A DNA stretch of 64,000 bases from Coriolopsis trogii (GCA_020543525.1 JAHYIO010000004.1:1674001-1738000); one strand, 5' to 3'. Positions 12,952 to 25,343 are shown, counted from the first letter of the stretch. Numbers and translations are program-made. Notes: a model not told the origin generated them from the letters alone.

Positions 12952-13626
12952 ATGTCGTCACGAAGCAAGCGCCGCGCAGAGCCCGAGGTCGCAGACAAGA
13001 AGAGAAAAAAGTAAAGTCGCCGCTCTCACCCCGTTCGCGCGTCGCAGTCTTGTTTTCTCCGAAATACGAACGAGAGCATGACCACCCCGCTCTGTCCCAA
13101 AGGGCCAAGCACGACGAAGAGGAGGACGACTTCGAGGCGAGCGACGCCGACTCTGACGAGGGCATCGACAACGGTACGTGCATAGCCCGGTGCCATGTCA
13201 GCCTGTACCCTTCCTCTATATCGTATGAATGATTCTTTGGGGAGCTGACGCAGCGCAATTGCATCCACAGACGAGCTCTCCGCGCTGAGCACAGCGAACA
13301 TCATCACCACCGGCCGGCGCACGCGAGGAATCCGGGTCGACTACACCAAAGTGAAAGGCTTCGACGAGGAGGACGAGGACGAGAGCGAGGAGGAGAAGCC
13401 AAAGAAGAAGCGCGCTTCGGCAGCGACTTCGAGCAAAGGCAAAGGCAAGCCCGCGAGTTCTGGAGGCTCCTCGTCCAAGAAGGCAAAAGCCCCTGCGCCC
13501 CCGCCTCGGTCGAAGCCTGTGAAGAAGACGAAGACGGTGGTCGAGTCGGACGAAGAGGAGGAAGAGGAAGCGGAGAAGAGCGACAAGAGCGACAAGGATG
13601 AGGAGGACGATGAGGAGGATGATTGA
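12952..13626 (+). CDS. CHZ1: Chz1-like histone H2A.Z chaperone
   Basis: Chz1 delivers H2A.Z-H2B dimers to SWR1 for nucleosome exchange. Three exons fit exactly: 12952-13010, 13103-13173 and 13271-13626, giving about 161 residues. The N-terminus is basic (SRSKRRAEPEVADKKRKK), followed by an acidic block and then the CHZ motif: ELSALSTANIITTGRRTRG with IRVDYTKV. This matches the family core (Asn-Ile-Ile, Arg-Arg-Thr-Arg-Gly, Asp-Tyr). A long Lys/Glu/Asp-rich, disordered tail ends EDDEEDD, stop TGA at 13624-13626. The choice of the second acceptor at 13102 is forced by frame, because the nearer AG at 13047 leads to a stop. The gene is convergent with the acyl-CoA oxidase, 160 bp apart. Confidence 0.8.
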
Positions 13627-13785
13627 CCGGGTGGCCCTTGAGAAAATGTAACAAGACGTGTGCTTGGTCGATACGTAGGTGTATGTGTTACATTGCACAA
13701 AGTAGGAGACACGCGACTGATATGACGAAACAGATTGTACTAGTACATGGAGGACGAAACCCAAGGCTCCAGCGAGCGGTGTATC

Positions 13786-16552
13786 CTACAACTTAGATCG
13801 CGCAGCGAGACGTTGTCCACGTTCCAACATGGGTTTGATGTATTTCTAACGTAACATGAGCCGCATGTGTGTCAAGCAATAGCTGCACATACCTCATAAC
13901 CCTCAGTGACCTCCGACGCATTGAGTGGCTCAGCTTGAACCCGCCTCCACAAGTTCTCGTATGCGTTCCCATCGTATGTGCCAAGCGCACTGTGACCATT
14001 ATGAGGACACCAGAAGTTTCAGTAAAGTGCAAATCGCTCACCTGTCCAGCTCCCAATCCGTGAACCCAAACCCGTCCGACAGACCAATCGCCTCCGGCAA
14101 TAGCGCCTCGCAAGCCCTCTTGATCGCCACACGCAAGCTTCTCGACGGGTCCTGTCCGGGTACAGCCACGCCCAACAACCCAAAGGACAGCGCGTCCGCA
14201 AGCCCGCTCTCCACCGCCGTGAGCAGGTGCTATAAACCCACCCACATCGAAGCAGCAGTCAGTCAGTCAGACCCATGGTCATACAGCATCGCGATGCATG
14301 AGATGAGACTCGCCAATGTATACAGCTTGCGGAGCACGCTCGCCTCCTTCCCGCCCACGGTCTCGTCGAGCGCATCGATGATGGCCGCAACCTGCACCGC
14401 GACAAACGCGTCCGTGACGGCGCGCGCGACGCGCTGGTCCGCGCTGGCGTCTGGGTCGTCCAGGTGCCGCGCACGTTCTTGTACCATGAGCGCCGCCCGT
14501 CTCTCGAGCAGCGCTATGCTCGTCTTGGGGTCATCCCAACAGGCCGGCGCAGACGAGAGCGCGAGGGCGGAGTCTGAGAGGTGGCGGAGGTACGCCGTCG
14601 AAGGCGTCAGGTCGGAAATGGAGCGCGTCTTCTTGACCACGACGGCGTCGAACACCTTGAGCGCGGCTCGGACTACTTGCTGGTCGAGCACAAGGTTGTC
14701 CCCTTCGTACCTGGAAAGCGAGATGTCACCTTAGGATGTTCGGTCGCGGAGCATTGGGCCAGTCACGAAGCCGACAAGGAATACGCACGTCGCGGCGGGG
14801 ACGTAATCTGCATAGATGCGCCCAACGCCCGCAAAGTCGCTGTACCCGTGCCCGCCCATTGACCGACGCGAGGTTTCGAGGTCATCGATCGTGGTCGTGC
14901 TGACGAGAACCTTCAGCCCGCTGGTCGTCGCGTGCATCTCTGCGAGGAGGGAAGTGTCTCCTGATGCGAGTCGGTTCGTCATCTCACCAAACGCTTGGTT
15001 CTGGTTTGCTGTTAGTCAAACTGTGAGTTGCTGGAAACTCTGTTACGCACAAGGTTTCGGCCTAGGAGGATGAAGACGTATGCGTGCGCGAGAGCAGGGA
15101 GCAGGCGGTAGTAGACTGATGGGTAAGTGATGACCTGCTTTTCGAGCCCGTCTAAACCCTTATGACTTTGCCTACGGACTGTAGCATAGCGGATGGCAAT
15201 TGTCACGCCTGGAAAAGGCTGTCAGTACATGTTGGTAAACTGAAGAGACATGCGCGCACCTTTCGCAATTGTCCAGCCACCGCTACTGACCATCCTAAAT
15301 GCGACTCTGTTCAACTGCACATCCTTGGTGGGTGCATGGAGTACAGATGCTTACGTTGCCCGAATATACAGCATCTGTGAGCATCATTGTCAGCGACAGA
15401 AATAGATCGAATATATAAGAACTAGCTTACCCCGCCGTAACTGAGTTTTGCATGAGGCGGCTGCACGTACTGTCCGTCGGGCGTGACGGACGCGAATGCG
15501 GAAAGCATGTGCTCCCGCGGTATCCGAAAGTGGTCAAAACGTGCGTATCCGTTGTCAATTGGTGCATACCCGCCCATGGCTTTCGGACCTACGATCCCAT
15601 GCATCAGAGGTCAACACTAACCTGACGGGAAAGCGCAGAGTACGGACCAATGTCTCCGATGGTAAGGCCTGGAAGTACCTTGTGGTCTTCCAAAGAGCGT
15701 AGCTGGACGAAGAAGAGGTGTGGTCCGACGTCCTTGCCGGAAGGCAAGACCAAGCGAGCTTGGACGACACCGTGTGTCGCGGTCTTGCCGAGGGCGCCGA
15801 TCCACCACTTGCTGCTGGTCAGAGTGGGAGAGTGGATCTCGAACTCGCGCGTCTCGGGGATATAGGTCGCGGTCGTCTCGAGAGAGGCAACGTTTGTGCC
15901 ATGACCAAGCTCTGTCTGAAGGTAACATCTACGCAGTGACAACAAGGATTAGCAGACTGAATGACGGGTTGGATGTTGAGGCCTACCCAACTATCCCTCG
16001 GCGTGCAATGAGTTCCCCAAACTGCTTCTTCAGCTCGGGTGAGCCTTGGCTCATGATGACGGGTTCGAATGCTGTGAAGGCATGTGAGCATGACCCTACC
16101 CGTCTTCGAAAGGAGTACACACCGATCATGTGCAATGAGATGGGAGCCGGCTCGTCCAAGACTTTGAAAGCCAGGCTAGCCTCCTCCTTGGACCAGTAAT
16201 GGAGCTCCTGGAGCTCATGCAGGCGGTTGGTCATAGCCAGTGCGCGTTGGTACATTGCTGACCGCGGCAGGAAAGACCTGAGCCGTGTAGTATAGTCAAT
16301 ATTAGCACTCACGGTCGATCAAGAGGGCGAACCTGCGTGACTTGTCGAATACGGGGTCTTTGGACAGGACCGTCGCGATACGCCGGCGGGCCTGCCACTC
16401 CCTCTCGCCTGGAGGGTCTCTACATTCACAACTGTCGCAGACAACGGAAAACTGGGGAACATACCCCACAGGAAGTTATGCAGCTTCTCTGCATCTACTG
16501 TCGACAGTCTCCTAGCGCTCTCCATGTCTGCCACAGTCCGTTGGGCGGCCAT
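13786..16552 (-). CDS. Peroxisomal acyl-CoA oxidase with PTS1
   Basis: This FAD enzyme catalyses the first step of peroxisomal beta-oxidation, acyl-CoA to trans-2-enoyl-CoA with H2O2 release. The start is ATG at 16550-16552 (MAAQRTVADMESARR). The order is then an N-terminal helical domain, CYLQTELGHGTNVASLETTA at about 15900 (FAD/substrate motif), ISPT-like SKWWIGALGKTATH, and GYAPIDNGYARFDHFRIPRE. Further on come SMGGHGYSDFAGVGRIYADY and, across an intron, TYEGDN, whose Glu is the expected catalytic base. The last exon, joined through an intron at about 13843-13870, ends with the peroxisomal import tripeptide Ser-Lys-Leu before TAG at 13786-13788. At least ten introns. One junction near 14240-14260 is not resolved: the simple GT there leaves a phase problem unless the acceptor lies about 25 nt inside the next block. 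Product and location are secure. Confidence 0.9.
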
Positions 16553-16785
16553 GTTGGAAGTGAGTCTGAGCAATGCCGGTGGTTCTGATCCTCGTTAAGT
16601 CGGATACGAGCGTGCCAAGCCGGTGTCCATGCATGCCGGGAGTCCGTGTACGCGTGAATGTGTACGTGAACGTTCACAGTGAACCCATGACCGTGTCATA
16701 ATTAGTGCATCTAGGCGCTCTCACCCGCGAGATGAGCTAAATGTGATAACGGTCTTGTCTACCTCGCAGTCAGGAACCCCTTGTT

Positions 16786-16809
16786 GTCCCCTTCGGGGTG
16801 ACATACGAA

Positions 16810-16840
<31 letters not shown>

Positions 16841-16912
16841 GGCCCCTGCACAAGGATGACACGCTTTCCCGGAGTGGTAGACCTACGGGTCTCAATATTT
16901 ATTGCCTTTTTT
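16786..16912 (+). ncRNA. U6 spliceosomal snRNA
   Basis: The central U6 core is unmistakable. It has a 5' hairpin with CCCC/GGGG and a UUC loop (16788-16798), the AATTGGAACGATACAGAGA block with the ACAGAGA box at 16824-16830, then AGATTAGCATGGCCCC and CTGCACAAGGATGACACGC. A run of six T at 16907-16912 is the RNA polymerase III terminator. After GACACGC the sequence departs from the animal form. A short internal stem-loop (CAC/GUG) can still form, and an extra perfect hairpin AGACC-TACG-GGTCT lies at 16879-16892. No clear TATA box is seen 25-35 bp upstream. The 5' end is placed by the hairpin and may be off by a few bases. Confidence 0.88.
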
Positions 16913-17031
16913 CCCTTCTAGTATACTGTCTGGGCACAAAGGTTTTCCAGACAGTCATCTTCAAGTCCATGTGAACAGTATACACGATGTGCTACACAAA
17001 TAATACCTTTGCAGCAACCTAGCGCATTCTT

Positions 17032-17642
17032 TCACTTCGCCTCCGGCGGCACCTCCATCTGCTTCCCATTCATCTCGCCCACGTCCAGTGCGACAAGGAA
17101 CCTGCTCACGCAGTTGTACGCCGCCACCGCCGCCGTCAGTTCCACGATCTCCCTCTCGTTGTAGTACGCCTTCAACGCCTCAAACACCCCATCCTCCACC
17201 TTGATATCTTTCGTCATCGCATCCGTGTACCTGATCACCGCCTTCTCCTTCTCCCCAGTCCATCCACACCCTCAGCGCTCGGGCTGTCCACTCCCTCCTT
17301 TCGCAACAACCACTCGAGCAGCGCCTTCGACACGCCCGCCTTCGCAGCTAGCGTACTGTGCGCGCGCCACTCGAACCCGGCGCCGTTCAGCGCGCCAACT
17401 CGGCTGACGGCGAGCTCGAAGATCCTCTGGTCGAAGCCGGTCTTGTAGCGGACGGCTTGCAAGAAGGAGTTCCAGCCGTCCGCGACGGGCGGGCTATGCA
17501 GCAGGGCGAGATCGAGCGGAATAAGCGGGCGCGGGGCCCGGCTCTCACGGAGGCGGGCGTAGATGGTGCTTGTCGCGGTCGGGTCGGGGTTAGAGGGAGT
17601 GGGTTCGGTCGGGGCTGCAGTCGGGGCGTACGGGAGGCGCAT
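17032..17642 (-). CDS. Carboxymuconolactone decarboxylase-like protein, apparent frameshift
   Basis: A small alpha-helical protein of the CMD/AhpD superfamily. Starting at ATG 17640-17642, the frame gives RIFELAVSRVGALNGAGFEW followed by RAHSTLAAKAGVS, the helix pair of the family with Glu and His in the usual spacing. The second half (IRYTDAMTKDIKVEDGVF, YNEREIVELTAAVAAYN, then RFLVALDV) lies in another frame and ends at 17032. The switch happens at a four-G run (17253-17256 on the plus strand as CCCC); one missing base there would restore a smooth join. The alternative is a 41-nt intron with donor GTGGAC, which fits the phase but has a poor donor. The Cys pair of AhpD peroxidases is not visible, so a decarboxylase-like or unknown role is more likely. 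Substrate unknown. Confidence 0.72.
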
Positions 17643-19671
17643 GTTGACTGGACAGACGCGTGGCTTGTGGTGAGGGTGGTGTGCTTAGAACTAGAGATGT
17701 CGTGAACACGGGACGCAACCACAGACTAGCGGCTGACGAATATCTGCTGATAGCAATGTTGAAGTGCCCGTGGTCTAGCAGCGCGAAGCGGTTGCTTTGC
17801 CTGGGCAGTGTGGGGCGACGTGAGGAGGTAATTCGTTTATGTCCTATCCGAAGAGACGGTTCACGTACCTATGGGCCCGGGATGTGAGGATTCACTTGGT
17901 TTGAGGGCATGACTGCGAGTGTATATGTAGAACGGTGTGCGAGGGGGTCGCAAGCAGTCCGCAGCAATGAAACTCAATTCTCTCGCAAGAAGTTGAGCTC
18001 GCATTTAGAGTGAATGATCACCTGAGCATGCATGTCAGTAGTGGGAAGACATGGAACTAAGAAAAGCACGTACCATCTCAGGCGACTGGCCAGTGGCGTG
18101 TTCGGACCACTATTCTCAACAGTCTTCCGCTCACACCCTGCCGGGGTTCATACAAAACAAAAGAAACCATCGTACAACAGTAAGCAGACGAACGGCTAAG
18201 AACGAAAGGCTACCGGGGATCTTGTCGAGTAAGTTCACCAGTAACTCCACCGTCAACCGATCGGCCTAGAACGAGAACGACAAGGACGTATTGCTCTATG
18301 ACGCCGTAGCCTTCCCATCTGTTCGGATGTCGTTCCCGGTCAGTCTGCCCTAACTCCACCGCTTACATTCGGGCGCGTTCTGGCTGGTTAGACTTCATGG
18401 GAATAGCTACCCTCCATAAACGCATCCATAACGACCACGCAGATGGTCGGTGGCCGTCGCCGACGACTGGGAGAGCATATCCCGCTATCCTAGCTGTTCT
18501 GAAGCTCAGCAAATCCATTGTGCGCACTGGGTGTGCATACGATGAACAATTGTATCCAAATACTCACCACATCTAGTATAATTCACAACGGCGGACATGG
18601 AGTATCCGACGAGTCCCCCTAGAAGTTGCACCAGCTTGTAATCTCCGAAACCGTCCCGTGCCCGACGGAAGCGTGCGGACATTCGATGGTGTAGGGTACA
18701 CTCTTGAAGTTTCGACGGTGCCATGAAATACGAGCAGAGGCGAAGCACAAAGCCAAGCTCCTGTATGTAGGAACAAAATACCAGTGAAATCAAGTAGCGC
18801 ATGTGTTACGTTCTAGAAGTGCGAAGTATTTGCTTACAGAGAGTAAAAGATGCATCGCTAACGGCCTTGCGACTCGGCGTACTACATACAACCGTGATCT
18901 TTTGGGTGTTTTGGACGTTCGACCGCTAAGGTCGGGAATGAGTAGACAGGATTAGAGGCAGACGATACAGTTGCCCGTCGTTACTTCGATGACTTGTAAG
19001 CTGGGAAACCGGGTGGAGAGGAATATTAGACAAGTTTGTTGTTAGCATAATAGGCTAGTTGTGGCGGCTCCGCCGTGGTGGCAGAGCGTCTGCCATGACC
19101 CGACCCATGGTTTCCCACGGTTTGTTTTTGGGGCAACCTGCACTGAGCGCTGTAACCACTCTTTGGGAGTTCTCACCAATCGCTCACTCGTGTCGGTTTC
19201 AAGAATGCCTGCAAAGAACTCGGCATCTGCCCCTGGGGTTCCTGCTGCCACTGCGCTTTCGCTGTGCTAAAGCAACTTGTCAGTCGGCCCCTGCGCAGTC
19301 GTAACTACCCAACCTTCTTCCGTCAAGTTATCATTGACAGTGCCTCAGCTGTGATACTAGAGTCTTTCCAAAGACATGGCATTTGACTCCGAACACCGAC
19401 TTGGCGCGTGCTGGTTGACTGGACCTTTCACGCGTCAACCCTTTTGCTGAGCTTCACCAAGATCCGGATCTGTTTGGATATTCCCCTCTCCGAGCTTTCT
19501 TGTCATTCTTTGTGACCTACTAAGTTTTGCTCCATTGGTATTTGCTCGTGTCACACACCAGAAGAAGAGTGCGTAACCATGCCTCTGCGGTCGGGTACAA
19601 GTTAGGTCAGTACGGGAGACCTCACCCAAACTTCGTTTGCTACACAACCTCACCATCCTTCGGCACTCGAC
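17643..19671. other. Gene-free stretch of 2.0 kb
   Basis: No recognisable gene. A 98-codon minus-strand ORF at 18506-18802 has no motif or partner exon I can support. The last 200 bp is promoter territory of the F-box gene. Confidence 0.4.
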
Positions 19672-21330
19672 ATGACAACGCTCTGTGACGACGTTCTCTA
19701 CAAGATCTTTGATCACCTCACTCCGTCATACGAAGCCCGTCGTAATGATGAGGAAGTCCTGAAACGGTCCCTCCTTCACGCTGCGATGGCCTGCCGACGG
19801 TTCGCCAATCCAGCATTGTGTGCTCGTTGGAAGGTCGTCCACGGCGCTGACAAGGAGATCCTGGGACTATTAAGGGCACTTGAGATTGTGGTGTCTCGCC
19901 CCAGCGTCTGGGGCGATCTTCCGTCTTATGCCTGGAACGTACGTTGAACTTTTTCTATTGTGATCTCCACTAACCAGCATATGTAGACCTCAGAGGTGAC
20001 GGATGGCGATGTCCGAACACACCCAAACTGGGAACGCTTCCAGCAGTACGCTACTCGAATCCGTCATGCTACGGTCAACATTGCGGATATTCTATTCCCG
20101 ACTCATCGCCCCATATGGAGGCAACTCCAGCACTGTCTACAGCCTGCCAATTTGCTACCTTGCCTAGGGTCTGTGACTCTGCTCATGGGCCCTAGTAGGT
20201 TTGGCACGTTCATCGCCTCGCTTAGTGAAACCGGCGAATACATCATGACAGATCTTCCGTCCACGAGATGGATGACTTATCACGAGGCTCTCTTCAATTT
20301 CATCTCGCCCACCATCCGCCACATCACAATCAGTGCCGAATATGTTCCTCTCAAACGCGACATCATTATCCCCAGCTTCGTTCTTATGGTACGAGACGTT
20401 TGCGACTATACAGGTCATCTGGCGTCGCTTGAGATCCAAGTCGAGACATGCACCGGCTCGGACTGGAAACCAGACACTGTGGACGTCGACCTCAACGACC
20501 TTGTAACCAAATCGAACCTGCGCTCTATCACACTCCTAATCCCACTCCGGTTCACGAAGATACAGCAGCTGAGCCATCTACAAGGCTTACGACACCTTTC
20601 CTTGGGCGAACACGTGGAGGTATCCGCTTCTATCACCTTCAAGCGGCTGTCCAGCCTGGAGATTAGAGGAGACACGGCGGCACAACTGCACACAACGATT
20701 ACTGCCATCCGCGCTCCCCTGCTCGACTCCCTCGCCGTGCATGCGACTAAGGAGTTCCCCGCCTGTAGCTTTAAGCACACCATACACGAGCTCTGCACCA
20801 CTATCGCCTCGTCGCTGAGCACCGTTTCAATCCTTCGTTTGACAGTGCCAGTGCTCCCAGCAGGCCGCGCTTGGGTGAACGTTAGATGGCTGGTTGACGC
20901 ACTGCGTACACTCGGCGGTCTTCGCGAGCTTTCCGTAGACCTCGAGTCTACGCGGCCGTATAGTTTGGACACCGCCCTCCGCTCATTCCCTCAATACTTC
21001 CCTCGCATTGAAGGTTTCGACGTCGACTTCGGCGACGAGCAATGGAATCATTTCTCCGACGGAAAACTTGACGTCCTGGAGACAATCGCCCATGGTTGTC
21101 CTTCGCTCCGCGTTCTCCGGCTCCCTTCGCTTGTGTGGCAGGCACCGAAGGCCACACCTGCTACTATCGAGGTCTCCAATGCTGTTCAGCTCGAGAAGGC
21201 GACCGGCACGCCACCCCCGCATCGACTGCAGGATCTGGCACTTCAAGTAGTAGAGTTGGGCAACCGCCGCCTTGACTGGGTAGCAATTGATGCCTACATA
21301 GAATCCTTGTTCCCTTACGCCAGCTGGTGA
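19672..21330 (+). CDS. F-box protein with leucine-rich-like C-terminal domain
   Basis: F-box proteins recruit substrates to SCF ubiquitin ligases through Skp1. Two exons, 19672-19938 and 19987-21330, join in frame and give about 536 residues. The N-terminus is an F-box (LCDDVLYKIFDHL, then LLHAAMACRRFANPALCARW) at residues 3-50. The rest is a single long exon with repeated leucine/isoleucine-rich strands such as LRSITLLIPLRFTKIQQLSH and LRHLSLGEHVEVS, followed by VLRLPSLVW. This is the loose LRR-like pattern common in the expanded basidiomycete F-box families. The stop is TGA at 21328-21330. There is no frame damage. The substrate is unknown; these families vary fast between species. Confidence 0.8.
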
Positions 21331-21646
21331 AGTCTTGGTAAATTCGTATCGACGTTCAAATGTCTCAATTGTTGCAACACGTAGTAGCGAGATTGAGCGA
21401 CGATTTTCGGTCGTGTTGTATGTCACGGCTGTATAGTAGCGCACAATCATAATGGTGAGGCGATTCAGACCGGGAATGAGCTTCGAGGAGTACCGCAACT
21501 GGGTAGACAATGTTCCGAGTTCCCTGCAAAGAATCAAAGGTAGGAATCGGAGTGCGCTTCTATATGACGGTGATTGGCAACTGTCTCGAAACACGCAGGT
21601 CTTGAATACGACAGGTTGGTCGCACGAGTATACGTTATAAATATAT
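21331..21646. other. Short intergenic stretch between convergent ends
   Basis: A 3' flank on both sides. No gene is seen. Confidence 0.5.
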
Positions 21647-23557
21647 TCAACCGAGAATCTCATGATCCACGAAAGGAAAGGTGGTACACAAGACGTAGGC
21701 ACATATATACTCAAATAGATACGCATTGCAATCAGGTATCCGGGCCACTATGACTAGCGGGGATGTCAACTCGTTGAGGTCCATCGCCAGCCACATGTCG
21801 AGCCCAGACATCGTAAACTCACTGGGAGTGAGGTCTTCTTCTACCCCAATGAAGGGCTGCAAACTGCCATCTGAGACGAGACAAATCTTGAGAATGACGA
21901 GTTTGTCCAACTGTTTACCAAAGGCAGGCATGACCGCGCAGCCCTTCTATGAGTAAGCGGGATCATGATCAGGAGGCCTCAACCACCGATGATGCGCAGG
22001 GGCAGACAACACGTACGATGAATCTTTTGAGCTCGCGAGCGGCCAGGTTAGCCAAGCGGGTCTTGGTCGGTTGTTCTCCTTTACATAGCACATTGACCTG
22101 CCGATTGTATCGGGGATAGCCTTCAAACTGCTGCAGGGTGAGTATCGAGGTGGTAGTAATGGGAGGACATAGTACATACCTGATAGCGGAATGTCATCTT
22201 CTGGCCCATTTTGACAGCGGGAAACGCGATGGTGCCATGCCCTCCGATTCAGGATATATCCCCGACAATGGCGTCCTCAACTCGACAGCCGATGGTGCAC
22301 CCGGTAGGTGCAGTGGGTTTAGATCCAATGTCATCCGCAAAAACTGCGGCGATGCCTTGGAGACAGTGGCGCGCTATCTAACAGTGGTGGGCTCGACCTC
22401 GACTTGCTCGCTGCATCGGGCAGTGTGGCACTTCGCGTCCCTGTGGGCTACGCAGGACGTCCTCAACGCGGAGGACGCACTGCCTCTTCTTTATGCCTCG
22501 ATCACGTCGCGGGTCGTTTCAAGCACGTTGTTGGATGCTTCGCAGAGTTGGCTTCGAGGCAGGTCAGTTTTCGAGACCGAGAGCCGGAGAGACTCTGAGA
22601 GCATCGGGCCACGTCGGTGGGAAGGAGGGTAAAGGGGTCGCTGTGAGGTGGTTGGTGGCTGTCAACGTTCACAACGACTGCTGCGGAGATGCGTCTGCTG
22701 CGCAAAGGATTCGTGATATACGTGGATTAGGCAGTGACTCACTAGTGCGGCTAATGATCGATAGCCACGCAAACGGAGGGCATATTTGAAGGACGTCTTG
22801 TACGTACCGGTGTATCGAGTTCAGCACGCATAGAATCATTGACGTACGCGCGACCGGTCACGACCGTCAAGGACCCAAAACCTTCTGTGACTGGATTTCC
22901 TGCAACTGTGCTATCCCATGCAGCTTTCAAAGGAGATGCCAAAAGAGGAAGTCATTGTCGGTACGCCTGAACACTGCTGCCAGAGTATCTGCGATCGATC
23001 CGGAGGCTCAGACAGCAGTATACCCTTCGAATCAACAATGCACACGCTCACCACGACAGAGCTTCTGAGACTGTAGTACGAATCGGATAGTATGAGCCTT
23101 TACTTAGCGTTAGAGAGTGAGTACACGCGTCAACTTACATTCCGGGACAGTGCCATCCGCAGTGTACGTGTTGAAGAACGTGGGCATGCCATGTCCCGCA
23201 GTGCCTGCTATACCTTGTTGGATGCGATAAGATATCTGCACAATGGTTACGAACACTGAGACTTAACCTCATCATCGACGTGCCTGACACCATCGTCATG
23301 CAGAGTTCAATGACAGATCTACATTGAATTTGGCCAGTCATTATGGCAAGCTGAAACAATGTAGAAATTCGTGCCTATACAAGCTGAGTCAATGTTATGA
23401 TGAATAGCAGACTCGGTTGAGAGTATGTGCGTACCCATTCTTCAACGCAGAATTGCGGATTGAATAGCGAATAACCTCCTCGTACTAGTACCGGCACGTC
23501 AACTCGACGCGGCTGGCAGACAGAACTTGAAGAGACTCCGGGTTGGTCTTCGTTCAC
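21647..23557 (-). pseudogene. Unrecognised fungal gene family, copy 1, with in-frame stop
   Basis: I do not recognise the family. Exons read from ATG 23555-23557: MNEDQPGVSSSS, GGYSLFNPQFCVEEW, LAIMTGQIQCRSVIELC, and GTAGHGMPTFFNTYTADGTV ending in Cys (23150-23220). A strand-rich segment FGSLTVVTGRAYVNDSMRAE follows near 22830-22890. A later exon (about 22180-22370) contains CTIGCRVEDAIVGDIS, then a TGA at 22249-22251, then IGGHGTIAFPAVKMGQKMTF. The next exons have QFEGYPRYNRQVNVL and PTKTRLANLA, then LDKLVILKICLVSDGSLQPF, with the stop at 21647. A second locus at 32975-33734 aligns without gaps across the TGA, where it has Gly, so the stop looks like a nonsense mutation. The element at 23633-25345 starts 75 bp upstream of this ATG and may have cut off its promoter. 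Confidence 0.5.
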
Positions 23558-23634
23558 TCATTGCACGACTGAAGTGACTTCCAAGATGGATCGACAAATA
23601 GGTCGATATACTTGCAAGCGCGACAGTAAAGTTA

Positions 23635-24083
23635 CAGCTGTTTTCACACAGCTTGTCGTTTGGCGCCGCGCGCGAGTTGCGCGCCATCGCTTGCCTCTCG
23701 CTGCGACCGTTCCCCCCGAAAAGCAGAACAGCGATATCTCCTCGAGTTCTCCACGTATCCTCTCGATTCTCTCATGTACTTGCTCGTCTCTACGGTCTGC
23801 AGGGCTGTGAACTGGTCTACTGCTGCTGCGAACACTCTGTCAAATACTACCTGGTACCTACATTGTGCGCCACAGCCAATGCAGAACAAGGATTCCGCGA
23901 CAACCTCAAGACATAGCGCCGCCATTTCTACACTGCTGGACGCTATATGACTACCCCGAGGGCCTGACAACAAGTTTGCACCGGGAGCATGCATCCGGGG
24001 GTTGTTGTCCAACCCCCTCCCCCTCCCCCAAGCCGGGTGTTCCCTGGAGCGTGGCATACATCTACGTTCCTCGCGGGAGGTTA
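23635..24083 (+). repeat. Left terminal inverted repeat of the TA-flanked element
   Basis: This arm pairs with 24895-25343. It contains a G-rich/C-rich patch (CCCCCTCCCCCTCCCCC region near 24007-24030) that is conserved in both arms. Confidence 0.75.
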
Positions 24084-24894
24084 CGAGAGGGAAGATGTGG
24101 GCTTAGGACGTCATGTACGAGGTTGGGAGGAGACACGGATGGCTCGATTGTGATCACGGTATGCTTCATGTACGATTTTTTTTTCTGTCCTGTCTCTCCC
24201 CTACTCCCCCTCATCCCTCGTGATGTACCTGGATACTGTCGCCTGAGCTCTAAGACCTTGTAGCATGCTGTACACTGTGTCTCATTAACACATAGTATCC
24301 CTCCAATTAGATGCTTAACCCGCAATGTCGCATGCAAGTCTGATGCGCATGGCGGAGTTTGCATACTGGTCATGATGAGCGGGTCTGGATGTTTGTATTC
24401 TTCACTTCATACTCCATGTCCACCGTTTCCCTACTCTTCCATAATCTGGAGTTTCATGCACACTCACTTTACAATGTCACCACACTACCAATGGCAAATC
24501 AGCACAACTTGTGATTACGTCTGCCTCCTGTCATATCTGCCAAACCCAAAGAGAAAGCACTGCACAACCATTGTCAGAGGTAGCGAATGTGAACCACAAA
24601 CCGACAGGGGTTTGGTTGAACGCGCCATGGATGTTGGGAGAGAAGCAGGAGATGCCGAGCTGGGTAGCTTGTATGGACAAGGCGCAGTGACAGTTGAACA
24701 TTGTACACAAAGTGATATCGGAATGAACATGACCGCCGCCATATTACATGCCAATACCGTATGCAAAGATGGACGAGGAAGGGCAGGAGAATGGGGCAGA
24801 GGAAGATCATACATGAAGCATACCATCGCCGGGATTGCATCCATCTTTCTATTCATATCCGATTCAACATCCAAATCCAACCTCTTCCATATCC

Positions 24895-25343
24895 TAACCT
24901 CCCGCGAGGAACGTAGATGTATGCCACGCTCCAGGGAACACCCGGCTTGGGGGAGGGGGAGGGGGTTGGACAACAACCCCCGGATGCATGCTCCCGGTGC
25001 AAACTTGTTGTCAGGCCCTCGGGGTAGTCATACAGCGTCCAGTAGTAAAGAAATGGTGGTGCTATGTCTTGAGGTTGTCGCGGAATCCTTGTTCTGCATT
25101 GGCTGTGGCGCACAATGTAGGTACCAGGTAGTATTTGACAGAGTGTTCGCAGCAGCAGTAGACCAGTTCACAGCCCTGCAGACCGTAGAGACGAGCAATT
25201 ACATGAGAGAATCGAGAGGATACGTGGAGAACTCGAGGAGATATCGCTGTTCTGCTTTTCGGGGGGAACGGTCGCAGCGAGAGGCAAGCGATGGCGCGCA
25301 ACTCGCGCGCGGCGCCAAACGACAAGCTGTGTGAAAACAGCTG
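24895..25343 (-). repeat. Right terminal inverted repeat of the TA-flanked element
   Basis: This is the inverted copy of 23635-24083. Differences seen include single substitutions near 25198, 25034 and 25046-25057. Its right end is 240 bp upstream of the next gene's ATG. Confidence 0.75.

Noticed and set aside
13216..13764. 182-codon minus-strand ORF with hydrophobic repeats
   Set aside because: It is the antisense shadow of the acidic/basic tail of the Chz1 gene.
24372..25334. 320-codon ORF in the TA-flanked element as a transposase
   Set aside because: Half of it is the right terminal repeat, and no DDE-type motif or helix-turn-helix is seen. The left arm yields the same peptide.
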